Of a stretch of DNA of 47,066 nt, positions 13,446 through 22,470 are shown one piece after another (position 1 is the stretch's first letter; every line of letters starts with the position of its first letter). Origin of the DNA: Chloroflexota bacterium (GTDB lineage Bacteria; Chloroflexota; Anaerolineae; Promineifilales; Promineifilaceae); NCBI GenBank assembly GCA_013112725.1, contig JABFFZ010000043.1:1-47066 (forward strand). Reading direction: 5' to 3'. The position numbers were made by a program, and so were the translations under genes. The notes under the pieces are model-generated. The model was not told where the DNA came from. It did no database searches and saw only the letters and a list, made by a program, of their open reading frames with translations.

Positions 13446-15043
13446 ATAACGAAACTGCGACAACTTTTTTCGACGCGGCAAACGCCGCAGAGCCAGCTAA
13501 TGCCGGGCAGCAGCCAGGTGGCTAATTCGGCCGGTGGCTATGCCTGGGCGGTGGATGACTGGATGCAGCTTGACCGCTTCCTGGTGCTGGGTTCAGAGGG
13601 CGGCACGTACTACATCCAGCCGCAGAAATTGACCCGCGAGAATGCAAAAGCGGTGCGGCGCTGCCTGCAAACCGACGGCCGTCGCGTGGTCGCCCGCGTG
13701 GTAGAAGTGTCCGAAAACGGCCGTGCGCCCCGCAACGATCCCGCCCTGTTTGTGCTGGCCATGGCCGCCGGTCTGGGCGACGAAGCCACCCGGCAAGCGG
13801 CCATCGCCGCCCTGCCGCGTGTGGCCCGCACCTCTTCCACTTTATGGAGTTTGTGGAAGGGTTCCGCGGTTGGGGCCGGGCACTGCGCCGGGGTGTGGCT
13901 AACTGGTACACCGGCATCGACGCGGAACGGCTGGCTTACCAGGCGGTGAAATACTAACAACGGGACGGCTGGAGCCACCGTGACGCCTTGCGGCTGGCCC
14001 ATCCGCAGGCGCCAACGGTCGTACACAACCAGCTCTTCCACTGGATGACACAGGGTTGGGACGCGACCACTTTACCCGCCACTGCCCCAGATGACAGCGC
14101 ATTACAAACCATCTGGGCCTTTGAACAAGCCAAACAAGCCACCTCGGTGGGGGATGTGCAGCGGCTGGTAGAGGGCTACGGCCTGCCCTGGGAAGCGATT
14201 CCTACCCAATGGCTGGCAGAAGCGGATGTGTGGCGGACGCTGCTGCCACATCTGCCGCTGACGGCGCTGCAGCGCAACCTGGCCCGGCTGACGGCCAACG
14301 GTGTGCTGCTGCCGCTGGCCCCGGAGACGGCACAGGTGACGGCCCGGCTGTCGGATGCGGAGCAACTGCGCTGGGCGCGGGTGTATCCGGTGGCAGTGCT
14401 GGCGGCGCTGCTGACCTACCGGCACGGCAAAGGGGCGCGTGGTGGGCTGACATGGAATCCGGTGACGGCCGTGAGCGATGCTCTGGATCAGGCGTTTTAC
14501 CGGGCGTTCCAGAACGTGGAGGCCACGGGCAAACGGCTGGTGCTGGCGCTGGACGTGTCCGGCTCCATGAGCCTGGGCGTGGTGGCGGGTGTGCCGGGGC
14601 TGACGCCGCGCGTGGCTTCGGCGGCGATGGCCCTGGTGACGGCGGCCACGGAAGAACACGTGATTGTTGTCGGCTTCTCGCACCAGATGGTGCGGCTGAA
14701 CATCTCGCCGCGCCAACGGCTGGATGATGCCGTGCAGGCGGTGAGCGGTTTGCCCTTTGGCGCAACCGATGTGGCCCAGCCGATGCTGTGGGCGCTGGCA
14801 AACGGCGTGCAGACAGATGCGTTTGTGGTGTACACGGACAGCGAAACGTGGTACGGCAATGTTCACCCATCCCAGGCGCTGCAAGAATGCCGCTGGCGGA
14901 CGGGTATTCCGGCCAAACTGGTGGTAGTGGGCATGGTGGCTAACCGTTTTTCTGTTGCTGATCCCAACGACGCTGGTATGCTAGATGTGGTGGGTTTTGA
15001 CACGGCCGTGCCAACGCTCATCGCTGACTTTATTCGAGAGTGA
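13446..15043 (+). pseudogene. rsr: Ro60/Rsr-like TROVE-VWA RNA-binding protein, decayed
   Basis: Ro60 (Rsr in bacteria) is a ring-shaped protein that binds Y RNAs and misfolded RNAs. A strong AAGGAGG site (13433-13440) is followed by ATA at 13446 where ATG is expected; the peptide from there (TKLRQLFSTRQTPQSQ) is Ro-like. The frame then breaks near 13829: reading must jump from VARVVEVS...VART to HLFHFMEFVEGFRGWG. A TAA at 13955-13957 interrupts VKY-QRDGWSHRD, probably a former CAA. From 13988 the frame is intact and encodes the rest of the TROVE domain and a VWA domain with a complete MIDAS (DVSGSMS, then ATD, then YTDS). With three lesions it is a young pseudogene, or the assembly here is faulty. 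Confidence 0.85.
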
Positions 15044-15090
15044 TACGTGATGCGTGACGAGTGAGACCGTCACGTATCACGCATCACGGA
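15043..15090. repeat. Inverted repeat, GTGATGCGTGA word family
   Basis: TGATACGTGATGCGTGACG faces CGTCACGTATCACGCATCACG across a short loop. The same words recur at 24228-24290, 42562-42617 and 45012-45054. This copy begins at the rsr stop codon and ends next to the GGAG site of the HNH gene. Confidence 0.7.
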
Positions 15091-15097
15091 GATTATC

Positions 15098-15619
15098 ATG
15101 GCAGCAATCCTGCTCTTAAACGCCACATACGAGCCACTGGCAGTAATTCCCAAGAAACGGGCGCTGTCGCTACTGCTGCGCGAGGCGGTGGACGCGGTGA
15201 CGGATGAGGTGGTGGCGCTGGCGGGTATTACGGAAACGCGCCCGATTCCGACAGTGCTGCGGCTGCGGCGGTATGTGAATGTGCCGCAGAGGGGTATACG
15301 CTGGAGCCGCCAGGGAGTTTTGAAACGGGATGGGTATACCTGTGTGTATTGTGGGGTGCGCGCCGGGGAGAAACGCCACGGCCGTGTCCTACACCCCAAC
15401 GACTTCACCATTGACCACCTGCTGCCCAAGAGTCGCGGCGGGCGCAATACCTGGGTGAATACGGCCTGTGCCTGTGCGGATTGTAACGGCCGTAAAAACG
15501 ACCGCACCCCGCACGAAGCCGGCATGACCTTGCGCTGGGAACCCAAAACCCCGCGTGTGGATTACCTGGTAGCCTCCGGCAATGTGCCCGAAGCGTGGAA
15601 GTTTTATCTGGAAATTTAG
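15098..15619 (+). CDS. HNH endonuclease-domain protein
   Basis: This 173-residue protein has an N-terminal segment (LLLNATYEPLAVIPKKRALSLL) typical of the widespread HNH-nuclease family found in Chloroflexota, Deinococcus and Actinobacteria. Then comes a zinc-stabilised HNH fold: CVYCG, FTIDHLLPKSRGG with the catalytic His in DH, and CADCNGRKND. It should cut DNA; the biological role of this family is unsettled. The ATG has a GGAG site six bases upstream. It stands alone, followed by a strong terminator. Its position right behind the rsr remnant may be incidental or part of an imported block. Confidence 0.85.
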   Translation: MAAILLLNATYEPLAVIPKKRALSLLLREAVDAVTDEVVALAGITETRPIPTVLRLRRYVNVPQRGIRWSRQGVLKRDGYTCVYCGVRAGEKRHGRVLHPNDFTIDHLLPKSRGGRNTWVNTACACADCNGRKNDRTPHEAGMTLRWEPKTPRVDYLVASGNVPEAWKFYLEI

Positions 15620-15663
15620 AGATTGGCGATTGGAGTGTATCTAATCGCCAATCTCTTTTTTTT
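15619..15663 (+). terminator. Intrinsic terminator after the HNH gene
   Basis: A 13-bp stem GAGATTGGCGATT / AATCGCCAATCTC (15619-15631 with 15643-15655) followed by eight T. Its words are close to the hairpin at 24528-24564 (GAGATTGGAGATT). Confidence 0.88.
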
Positions 15664-15798
15664 GCCCGCTTACGGCCGTCCTTTATAGTTCGTGCAGTCC
15701 CCCCAATTCCTGTTAAAATCAGGTAACTTTTGGCGCGGTTTGCCAATCCCTCTGTGCCTCCGCGCCTCTGTGTTCAATTAACCAACGGAGAAAATATC

Positions 15799-18700
15799 AT
15801 GTCCTCAGATTTCATTTTTCGAGGCAACCTTGAAGAGCTAGACCCGGAAATAAACCATATTTTAGAAGCGGAAGACCGGCGACAGGACAGCACCATTATT
15901 TTGATTGCCAGTGAGAGCGCGGCGCCGGACGCGGTGCGCACGGCCGTGAGCAGCACCTTTGCCAACATCTACGCCGAAGGCTACCCCCGCGAAGAGAGCC
16001 GCCGCCAGCGCGAAGCGGAAATTATGGATGTGCCCCTGGAACTGGCGCACTACCGCCGTTATAGCGACCCCCGCTATTACAAAGGCGTGGAATACGCCGA
16101 TTTGCTGGAAGCCCTCACCCGCCGCCGCGCCGCCGAACTATTTGCCGCCAATGGCGTCAGCGCCGACAACCTCTATGTGAATGTGCAGCCCCTCAGTGGT
16201 GCGCCGGCCAACAGCGCCGTCTATACCGCCCTTTTGCAGCCCGGCGACACCATCTTGGGGCTGAATTTGAATGATGGCGGGCATCTATCTCATGGGGCCA
16301 AGGTAAACCGTTCCGGCAAAGTGTATAACGGTGTGCCCTATTTTGTTGACCCACAAACCGAATTGTTGGATTACGAAGACATTGAGCGCCGCGCTTGGGA
16401 AGCGAAGCCGCAAATCATCGTTGCCGGTTACTCTGCCTATCCGATGATTGTAGATTGGGCGCGTTTTCGTCAGATTGCGGACAAGGTGGGCGCGTACCTG
16501 TTGGCCGACATTTCGCACATTTCCGGGCTGGTAGCAGCCGGGGTGCATCCCTCGCCCATTGGCATTGCTGATGTGGTGATGACCACCACCCATAAAAGCC
16601 TGTGCGGACCACGTGGGGCGATGTTGCTGACACATCGTAAAGACCTGGCCCCCAAACTGGACCGCGCCGTGTTCCCCGGTGAGCAGGGTGGGCCGCATCT
16701 GAACACCATTGCCGCGTTAGGTGTGGCTCTGAAGCTGGCGCAAACGGAGCAGTTCCGCGCTTTGCAGCAGCGCATTGTGGACAACGCGCAGCGGCTGGCG
16801 CAAAAACTGGCCGAATATGGCTTTCGCATTGTCGGCGGCGGCTCCGAGACCCATTTGTTGCTGGTGGATACCAAGAGCGTGACCCATAACGGCGTGCATC
16901 TCTCGGCCGATATGGCGGCCCGGATTCTTGATTTGGCGGGCATTGTGTTGAACCGGAACACCATTCCGGGGGATGTGGGCGCGCTCAACCCCACCGGCTT
17001 GCGCATAGGCACGGTGTGGATCAGCCAGCTTGGGTTTGGCGAGGCGGAAGTTGACCGGCTGGCCGAAGCGATTGCTACCGTGCTGAAGGGGTGCAAACCG
17101 TTTAGCTATATGGCCATGGGCGGCAAGACGCAACTGCGGGCGAAGGTGGATTTTACGGCGCTGCAAAAGGGGCGGGCGATTGTGCAGGAGTTACGAGGGG
17201 TGGGCGGACGGCCGTTAATCGGTACCGTCGTCGAAATTCGGGGCGCAGCCGCGCCCCACCTGCTCAACCACGCCCTCACCAGTGATGTGTCCGGGCTGGC
17301 GGTGGGCGCATCGCAGCCGACGCACATTTTTGGCCCCGACCTTGATTACGATGCGGTGCTGTATCGCCTGGCTGAGGACACCTACCACCTGCAACTGGAT
17401 GATGAGGCGGCGGCGATTCTGGCCTGGGATTGGCTGGCGGCCTTGTCTGATGGCTACGTGGATTTTGGTGATTTGTATGCCAAGCTGGATGGGCCGGTGG
17501 CCGTGTTCCGGCTGCCGTTTGCGCCGGAGGATGAATTAAGCGAGCCGGTGGCCAAGGCGCATCAGTCGCGCAGTGTGGCTGGCGTGGCCCCCTTTGCCGA
17601 CAGCAAGCCGTTTTTTGTGGGCATGGGGAACCGCACGGGCGGGGAGCCGTTGCCCGCCTTCACCTGGGAGGAACCGGCCGATCCGCCTTTGAAGCGCACC
17701 ACGTTGTACGAGACGCATGTGAAGTTGGGCGGGCGCATGGTGCCCTTTGCCGGGTATGAGATGCCGGTGCGTTATGAAACGTCGGTGGGGGAGGAACACA
17801 CGGCCGTACGCACCGCCGCCGGCCTCTTTGACGCCACCCACATGGGGGTGTTTGATGCCGCCGGGCCGCATGTGGTTGACTTTTTGAACACGGTGACGAC
17901 AAATGATGTCAGTACCCTGGAAGTGGGCGAATCCCATTACACCTACCTGCTGCTGCCCGATGGGGCGGTGATTGATGATTTGCTGGTATACCGGCTGGGA
18001 GCCGAACATTTTATGTTGGTGGTGAATGCCTCGAATAATGACAAGAATTGGGCCTGGCTGACGGCCGTAAATGAAGGGCGGGTGATGATTGATGCGGCAC
18101 GGCCGTATGCCCGCATCCAACACCCCGTCATCCTGCGTAACCTGCGTGACCCGCAATGGGGGGATGAATGCCGCGTGGATGTGCCCCTGCAAGGCCCCAA
18201 ATCGCTAGACGTGCTGCTGGCGCTGGCCGATGACCCGGACGTGAAAAAGCGGATCAAGGGGTTAGGCTGGGCGCGCCTGACCCAGGGCTACCTGGCGGGC
18301 ATGAACGTCATCATCTCCCGTACTGGTTATACCGGTGAGCGGGTGGCCTATGAACTGTTTGTCCACCCGGACAGAGCGCCGCAGTTGTGGGAGGCCATTT
18401 TGCAGGTGGGTGGGCCAATGGGCGTGAAGCCGTGTGGTCTGGCGGCGCGGGACAGCCTGCGCACCGAGGCGGGGCTGCCGCTCTACGGCCATGAACTGGC
18501 GGGCGCGATGAGTTTGAACCCGGCGGATGCCGGTTTTGGTAGCTATGTGAAGCTGTGGAAGCCGTTTTTTATAGGGCGGGCAGCTTTTATTGCCCATGAA
18601 GCCACCCGGCAACATGTGGTGGCCCGTTTCCGCATGAATGAGAAGGGGGTGCGCCGGCCAGACGGCGGCGACCCGGTGCTGGATGCGCGGGGCAAAGTGG

Positions 18701-18921
18701 TGGGGCGCGTAACCAGTTGTTCGCTGGACAGCGAGGGCTATCTGTTGGGGCAGGCGTTGCTGCCGGTGGCGATGAGTGAGCCGGGCACGGCCGTGTGGCT
18801 CTACCAGTTGGGCGGTGGCAAACGGGAAATCCCCCTGCCGAAGGAGATCAAACCGGGCGCGAAACTACCTATACCCGACGCGGCGACGGTGCTGACGCGC
18901 TTTCCGGTGAAGAAAAAATAA
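15799..18921 (+). CDS. Fused serine hydroxymethyltransferase - GcvT-like aminomethyltransferase
   Basis: One 1040-residue frame joins two one-carbon enzymes. Residues about 1-450 are glycine/serine hydroxymethyltransferase: LIASESAAP, the glycine-rich active site, and PLP-binding Lys266 in TTTHKSLCGPRGAM. Residues about 450-620 form a spacer with no family I can name. Residues about 630-1035 are GcvT, the T-protein of the glycine cleavage system: TLYETHVKLGGRMVPFAG, FDATHMGVFD, NASNNDKNW and GYTGERVAYELF. Both use tetrahydrofolate, so methylene-THF could pass between them. I chose ATG 15799 after GGAG; an in-frame ATG at 15730 lies in intergenic wording. No gcvH or gcvP is nearby. The frame is clean, so this is not an assembly join of two genes by accident. 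Confidence 0.88.
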   Translation: MSSDFIFRGNLEELDPEINHILEAEDRRQDSTIILIASESAAPDAVRTAVSSTFANIYAEGYPREESRRQREAEIMDVPLELAHYRRYSDPRYYKGVEYADLLEALTRRRAAELFAANGVSADNLYVNVQPLSGAPANSAVYTALLQPGDTILGLNLNDGGHLSHGAKVNRSGKVYNGVPYFVDPQTELLDYEDIERRAWEAKPQIIVAGYSAYPMIVDWARFRQIADKVGAYLLADISHISGLVAAGVHPSPIGIADVVMTTTHKSLCGPRGAMLLTHRKDLAPKLDRAVFPGEQGGPHLNTIAALGVALKLAQTEQFRALQQRIVDNAQRLAQKLAEYGFRIVGGGSETHLLLVDTKSVTHNGVHLSADMAARILDLAGIVLNRNTIPGDVGALNPTGLRIGTVWISQLGFGEAEVDRLAEAIATVLKGCKPFSYMAMGGKTQLRAKVDFTALQKGRAIVQELRGVGGRPLIGTVVEIRGAAAPHLLNHALTSDVSGLAVGASQPTHIFGPDLDYDAVLYRLAEDTYHLQLDDEAAAILAWDWLAALSDGYVDFGDLYAKLDGPVAVFRLPFAPEDELSEPVAKAHQSRSVAGVAPFADSKPFFVGMGNRTGGEPLPAFTWEEPADPPLKRTTLYETHVKLGGRMVPFAGYEMPVRYETSVGEEHTAVRTAAGLFDATHMGVFDAAGPHVVDFLNTVTTNDVSTLEVGESHYTYLLLPDGAVIDDLLVYRLGAEHFMLVVNASNNDKNWAWLTAVNEGRVMIDAARPYARIQHPVILRNLRDPQWGDECRVDVPLQGPKSLDVLLALADDPDVKKRIKGLGWARLTQGYLAGMNVIISRTGYTGERVAYELFVHPDRAPQLWEAILQVGGPMGVKPCGLAARDSLRTEAGLPLYGHELAGAMSLNPADAGFGSYVKLWKPFFIGRAAFIAHEATRQHVVARFRMNEKGVRRPDGGDPVLDARGKVVGRVTSCSLDSEGYLLGQALLPVAMSEPGTAVWLYQLGGGKREIPLPKEIKPGAKLPIPDAATVLTRFPVKKK

Positions 18922-18923
18922 CT

Positions 18924-18978
18924 GTTCGTAGTAGACGATTTATCGCCGTAAAAAGGCAATAAATTGCCTACTACGAAC
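18924..18978. repeat. Leader hairpin before the PPK2 gene
   Basis: GTTCGTAGTAG (18924-18934) pairs perfectly with CTACTACGAAC (18968-18978), followed ten bases later by the GAGGGAGGA ribosome site. There is no T run in the + direction, so it is not a simple terminator. Confidence 0.7.
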
Positions 18979-18997
18979 ATGGAGAGGGAGGATTGCT

Positions 18998-19897
18998 GTG
19001 ACTGAAAAACATCGTCTTGACCATGCACCGTTTATGGTGCCGCCGGGGAAGAAGATCAAGCTGACGGATTATGATCCGGGGTATACGGCCGGGTTTGCCA
19101 ATAAGAAGGAAGCCAAAGAAGCACTGTTGGAAGATGTGACGGAACTTTCCGCGGCGCAGGAACTCATCTGGGCCAGTGGGCAGTATGCGGTGCTGATTAT
19201 CTTCCAGGCGTTGGATGCGGCGGGTAAGGACGGCACCATCAAACACGTCATGTCCGGCGTCAATCCGCAGGGGGTGGACGTGACCAGCTTTCGCGCGCCG
19301 ACGGATGAGGAGCGCAAGCACCATTTTCTGATGCGGCCGATGCGGAAGTTGCCGGAACACGGCCGTATCGCTATCTTCAACCGCTCGTATTACGAAGAGG
19401 TGCTGGTGGTGCGCGTACATCCAGATTTTCTGTACAGCCAGTGGCGGCCACAGCGTTTGCACACAGCCAGCCTGGACGAAGTATGGCGCGCCCGTTACCA
19501 GGAGATTAACGAATTTGAGGACATGGTGGCCCGTGCCGATACCCTCATCCTCAAGTTTTTCCTGAATGTGTCCAAAGAAGAGCAGCGGCAGCGCTTTTTA
19601 GACCGGCTAAATGACCCGGCGAAACAGTGGAAATTTGCCGTAGGGGATTACCACGAACGGCAGTATTGGGAAGAATACCAGCAGGCGTATGAGGAGATGC
19701 TGCGGGCGACGAGTACGGAGACAGCCCCCTGGTATGTGATCCCGGCCGATCACAAATGGTTCATGCGCGCCTGCGTGGCGGACATTATCACGGCCCGTAT
19801 TCATAAGCTGCACCTGCCCTTGCCGGTGGTTAGCGAAGAAAAGATGGCGGAGTTGACGGCCGTGAAACAGCAAATCGAAGCCGAAGCAGAAACATAA
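18998..19897 (+). CDS. ppk2: Polyphosphate kinase 2 family (PPK2) phosphotransferase
   Basis: This 299-residue soluble enzyme transfers phosphate between polyphosphate and nucleotides. Walker A is DAAGKDGT (residues 73-80), and the family lid/Walker B region is visible as GRIAIFNRSYYEEVLVVRVHP. Later comes FFLNVSKEEQRQRFLDRL, then a C-terminal YVIPADHKWFMR signature. It has the length and motifs of one-domain PPK2 (class I/III range), so the preferred nucleotide cannot be set. The initiator is GTG with a GGGAGGA site. It is probably monocistronic. Confidence 0.92.
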   Translation: MTEKHRLDHAPFMVPPGKKIKLTDYDPGYTAGFANKKEAKEALLEDVTELSAAQELIWASGQYAVLIIFQALDAAGKDGTIKHVMSGVNPQGVDVTSFRAPTDEERKHHFLMRPMRKLPEHGRIAIFNRSYYEEVLVVRVHPDFLYSQWRPQRLHTASLDEVWRARYQEINEFEDMVARADTLILKFFLNVSKEEQRQRFLDRLNDPAKQWKFAVGDYHERQYWEEYQQAYEEMLRATSTETAPWYVIPADHKWFMRACVADIITARIHKLHLPLPVVSEEKMAELTAVKQQIEAEAET

Positions 19898-20124
19898 GCA
19901 CCGACCGGGCAGTCTGGCAATTTGCGCAACAACACGGGATGATTTTGTTGACCAATAACCGGAATATGGATGATGCGGATTTTCTGGAACAAACCATACG
20001 CGAAGAGAATATGCCAACCTCATTACGAGTCTTGACAGTAGCCAATGTGGTCACCTCCTCACCCCCCCACCTCATCACCCCCTCACCTTATTGTCCCCCG
20101 CTTGTTCCCCTGCCGGGATTCTGA
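19897..20124 (+). pseudogene. Fragment of a DUF5615-like PIN-type toxin
   Basis: Directly after the PPK2 stop, one frame reads TDRAVWQFAQQHGMILLT, NNRNMDDADFLEQTIREEN and then MPTSLRVLTVAN. This matches the middle to C-terminal part of small PIN-like proteins (DUF5615), usually toxins or toxin-like nucleases. The N-terminal third is missing, no ribosome site exists, and the frame runs into C-rich non-coding DNA. I read it as a leftover of a toxin gene. The family match is from memory of the pattern, not a search. Confidence 0.55.
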
Positions 20125-20139
20125 TAAACTGCCTGCGTG

Positions 20140-22392
20140 ATGAGACGCCGCTTTCGATTGCTCGCCGCGGGATGTCTGCTGCTGGTGGGACTGGGAATTT
20201 GGGCCAGCAGCCGGCAGCCGATGGCTGCCCAGGTGTTGGTGGTCAGTGGGCTGGCACAGGTTAGCGATTCGTTGCAGTTGCAGGTGTCATTGTCGCCGCC
20301 GTTTAGCCAGCCGGGGACGCTGTTGCAGCTTCAGGCTATTCTAACCAATGTAGGCACACAAACGGCCGCGCCCGAAGTCGTCTTCCAGCTACCGGCGGGG
20401 GTGGCGCTGGCCGATGGGCTGTTACCGGCGGGGGTGACGGTGAATGTGCAAAGCCGCAGCCTGATCTGGCTGCCGGTGGCGCCGCCGGGCAGTTTTGTCC
20501 AAATCGCCCTGCCGCTGCGGGTGGAAACGGCCGATGTCCAACACCCGGAACAGGTGGTCACGGCCGTACTCAAATTCAACAACGCTCAGGAAAGCATCAC
20601 CGCCCCCTTCTGGGCCGGTATTCCGCCACAGATCAACGGCATCCTCAGCCCGCCGCAGGTGTCGGTGGGGCAGCCCTTCCAGCTACGCGCCCAATTGAGC
20701 GGCTCCGGGCCATTTAGCCAGGAGTGGGATTTGGGCGACGGCCGTGTCCTCAAAGTGATCGACCCCGTTATTCTCTATTCCCAACCGGGCATTTACGAAG
20801 TGCGGCTGCAAGCCAGCAACCCTATTGCCAGCGCCGCCCAAACGCGGCTCATCACCGTCGTGCCCCATCCCACTGCCCAATTTACTTTGGATGATATGAC
20901 CCCCGGCGTGGGGCAAACCATCACCTTCATCAGCCAGAGCGGGGGACAGCAGCCGCTGCAATATGCCTGGGACTTTGGCGACGGCGTCACCAGTATGGAA
21001 GCCAATCCGCAGCACCAATACAATGGCCTAGGTACCTACCAGGTGCATCTGCGGGTGTGGAATCAATACGGCCAGTCGGACGCCTATTGGCCGGTGACGG
21101 TGGGGCAACTGCCCACCGCCGATATGGTTGCCCCGGAAAGTATCCCCGCCGGGCAATGGTTTAGCGTACAGGGCATTGGTGATGCTTCGGTGCAGCGGTT
21201 TGAATGGGATATGGGCGACGGCCGTTACCACGAAGGCGTGACTATCAATCACCTCTACACCCGCACCGGGGACTATTACATCACCATGATCGCCGTGAAC
21301 GAATTTGGAGCCACGCAGTTGGGGCGTTGGATTCATGTAGACCCAGGTGTGTTGCGACTTTATTTGCCCTATATTGCTAATGGGGATGGGGAGGTGACGG
21401 CCGTAGGCGAAGACCCCCTCGCCGGTTTGGACCTGCCGCCGGTAGAACTGGCGAACCCCTTTGCCCTGGCCCCGCTGGAAATTGCGCCGGGCACACCACC
21501 GGCTGAACAACTATTCCTCTATATTAACGAAGCGCGACGGCAGTTTGGGCGCTCCACCTTAACCAACGTTTCGCCGCTGAACGCCGCCGCCCAAAACCAC
21601 GCTGCGGACATGGCGGCGTATGGCTATACCGCCCACACCGGTTCCGATGGCTCTATGCCCGCCGAACGGTTTATCTGGCACGGCTACGGCGCTGGTTATG
21701 CCGGGGAAACGACAGCCTGGGGTTTTGAAGAGGCGCGACAGGCGGTGGAGTTCTGGGTCAACAGCCCGTCGCACCGGGCGATTTTGCTGAATGAAGCGGC
21801 CACCGATGTGGGAGTGGGTTATTTTGCCGATTACAATGCGCCCAATATCTGGTACTGGTCGGCGGAGTTTGGCAATGCCTTTGGCGCGCGCCCGGCGCCG
21901 GCTGTGCGCCTGCAAGAACCGGCCCAGAATACGGAAGCAATGGTGACTACGGCCGTAACCTATGCCTGGAACTGGCCGATGCCCCTGAACGGCAATCAAC
22001 GCTTTGTTTTGTACCTGCACACGCAACAAGGCTCATTCCCCATCGCCGAACTCAGCCAGCCCACGCACGGCACGTATTATGTCGTCACGCTGGCGGCGGA
22101 TAGTTTCACCACCGGCAGCAGCCGCTTGCAAGTGCTACCAGGGCGGTATGAGTGGCAGGTGCGGCTGGAAGAAGGCGGCGTAGTGGCCGAAGGGGAGCGG
22201 CGCTCTATCGCTTTCCTGGAAGACCCCAACGCGCCGACAGCCACGCCCACACCCACGGAAACGGGCACGGCCGTGCCGCCTACTCCCACCGTGCCCACCG
22301 CCACCCCTACCCTGGCCTGGCCCACCGACACCCCGCCGCCGCCACCACCCACCGAACCACCGCCGCTGGTGACGAGTACCCCTTCGCCATGA
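20140..22392 (+). CDS. Secreted protein with PKD repeats and a CAP/SCP domain
   Basis: A 750-residue exported protein. Residues 5-30 are a signal or anchor helix (LLAAGCLLLVGLGIWA). Residues about 40-165 look like a DUF11/CARDB-type beta domain. Three PKD domains follow (about 170-410), each with the WDFGDG-like core (EWDLGDG, AWDFGDG, EWDMGDG) and a tyrosine-rich strand. A CAP/SCP domain spans about 462-580 (INEARRQFG, AAAQNHAADMAA, YAGETTAWG, WVNSPSHRAILL). A further beta region and a Pro/Thr tail end the protein without a membrane helix. Bacterial CAP proteins are extracellular with poorly known activity. The start is ATG 20140; a GTG lies one codon earlier. Residue 1-30 type and repeats suggest a surface or sheath role. 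Confidence 0.85.
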   Translation: MRRRFRLLAAGCLLLVGLGIWASSRQPMAAQVLVVSGLAQVSDSLQLQVSLSPPFSQPGTLLQLQAILTNVGTQTAAPEVVFQLPAGVALADGLLPAGVTVNVQSRSLIWLPVAPPGSFVQIALPLRVETADVQHPEQVVTAVLKFNNAQESITAPFWAGIPPQINGILSPPQVSVGQPFQLRAQLSGSGPFSQEWDLGDGRVLKVIDPVILYSQPGIYEVRLQASNPIASAAQTRLITVVPHPTAQFTLDDMTPGVGQTITFISQSGGQQPLQYAWDFGDGVTSMEANPQHQYNGLGTYQVHLRVWNQYGQSDAYWPVTVGQLPTADMVAPESIPAGQWFSVQGIGDASVQRFEWDMGDGRYHEGVTINHLYTRTGDYYITMIAVNEFGATQLGRWIHVDPGVLRLYLPYIANGDGEVTAVGEDPLAGLDLPPVELANPFALAPLEIAPGTPPAEQLFLYINEARRQFGRSTLTNVSPLNAAAQNHAADMAAYGYTAHTGSDGSMPAERFIWHGYGAGYAGETTAWGFEEARQAVEFWVNSPSHRAILLNEAATDVGVGYFADYNAPNIWYWSAEFGNAFGARPAPAVRLQEPAQNTEAMVTTAVTYAWNWPMPLNGNQRFVLYLHTQQGSFPIAELSQPTHGTYYVVTLAADSFTTGSSRLQVLPGRYEWQVRLEEGGVVAEGERRSIAFLEDPNAPTATPTPTETGTAVPPTPTVPTATPTLAWPTDTPPPPPPTEPPPLVTSTPSP

Positions 22393-22401
22393 TGTAATTT
22401 G

Positions 22402-22457
22402 GTAATTGAGTAATTGATTGGAGAACCATTTACCCATTTACCCAATTACGCAATTAC
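22402..22457. repeat. Leader hairpin before the rhodanese gene
   Basis: GTAATTGAGTAATTG (22402-22416) pairs with CAATTACGCAATTAC (22443-22457) with one mismatch. It sits between the PKD-CAP stop and the rhodanese start. Confidence 0.7.
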
Positions 22458-22470
22458 TCCCACAAGTCCC

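Noticed and set aside
15730..15798. Upstream ATG for the fused one-carbon enzyme
   Set aside because: The added residues match intergenic wording (CTCTGTGCCTCCGCGCC) and have no ribosome site; GGAG precedes ATG 15799.
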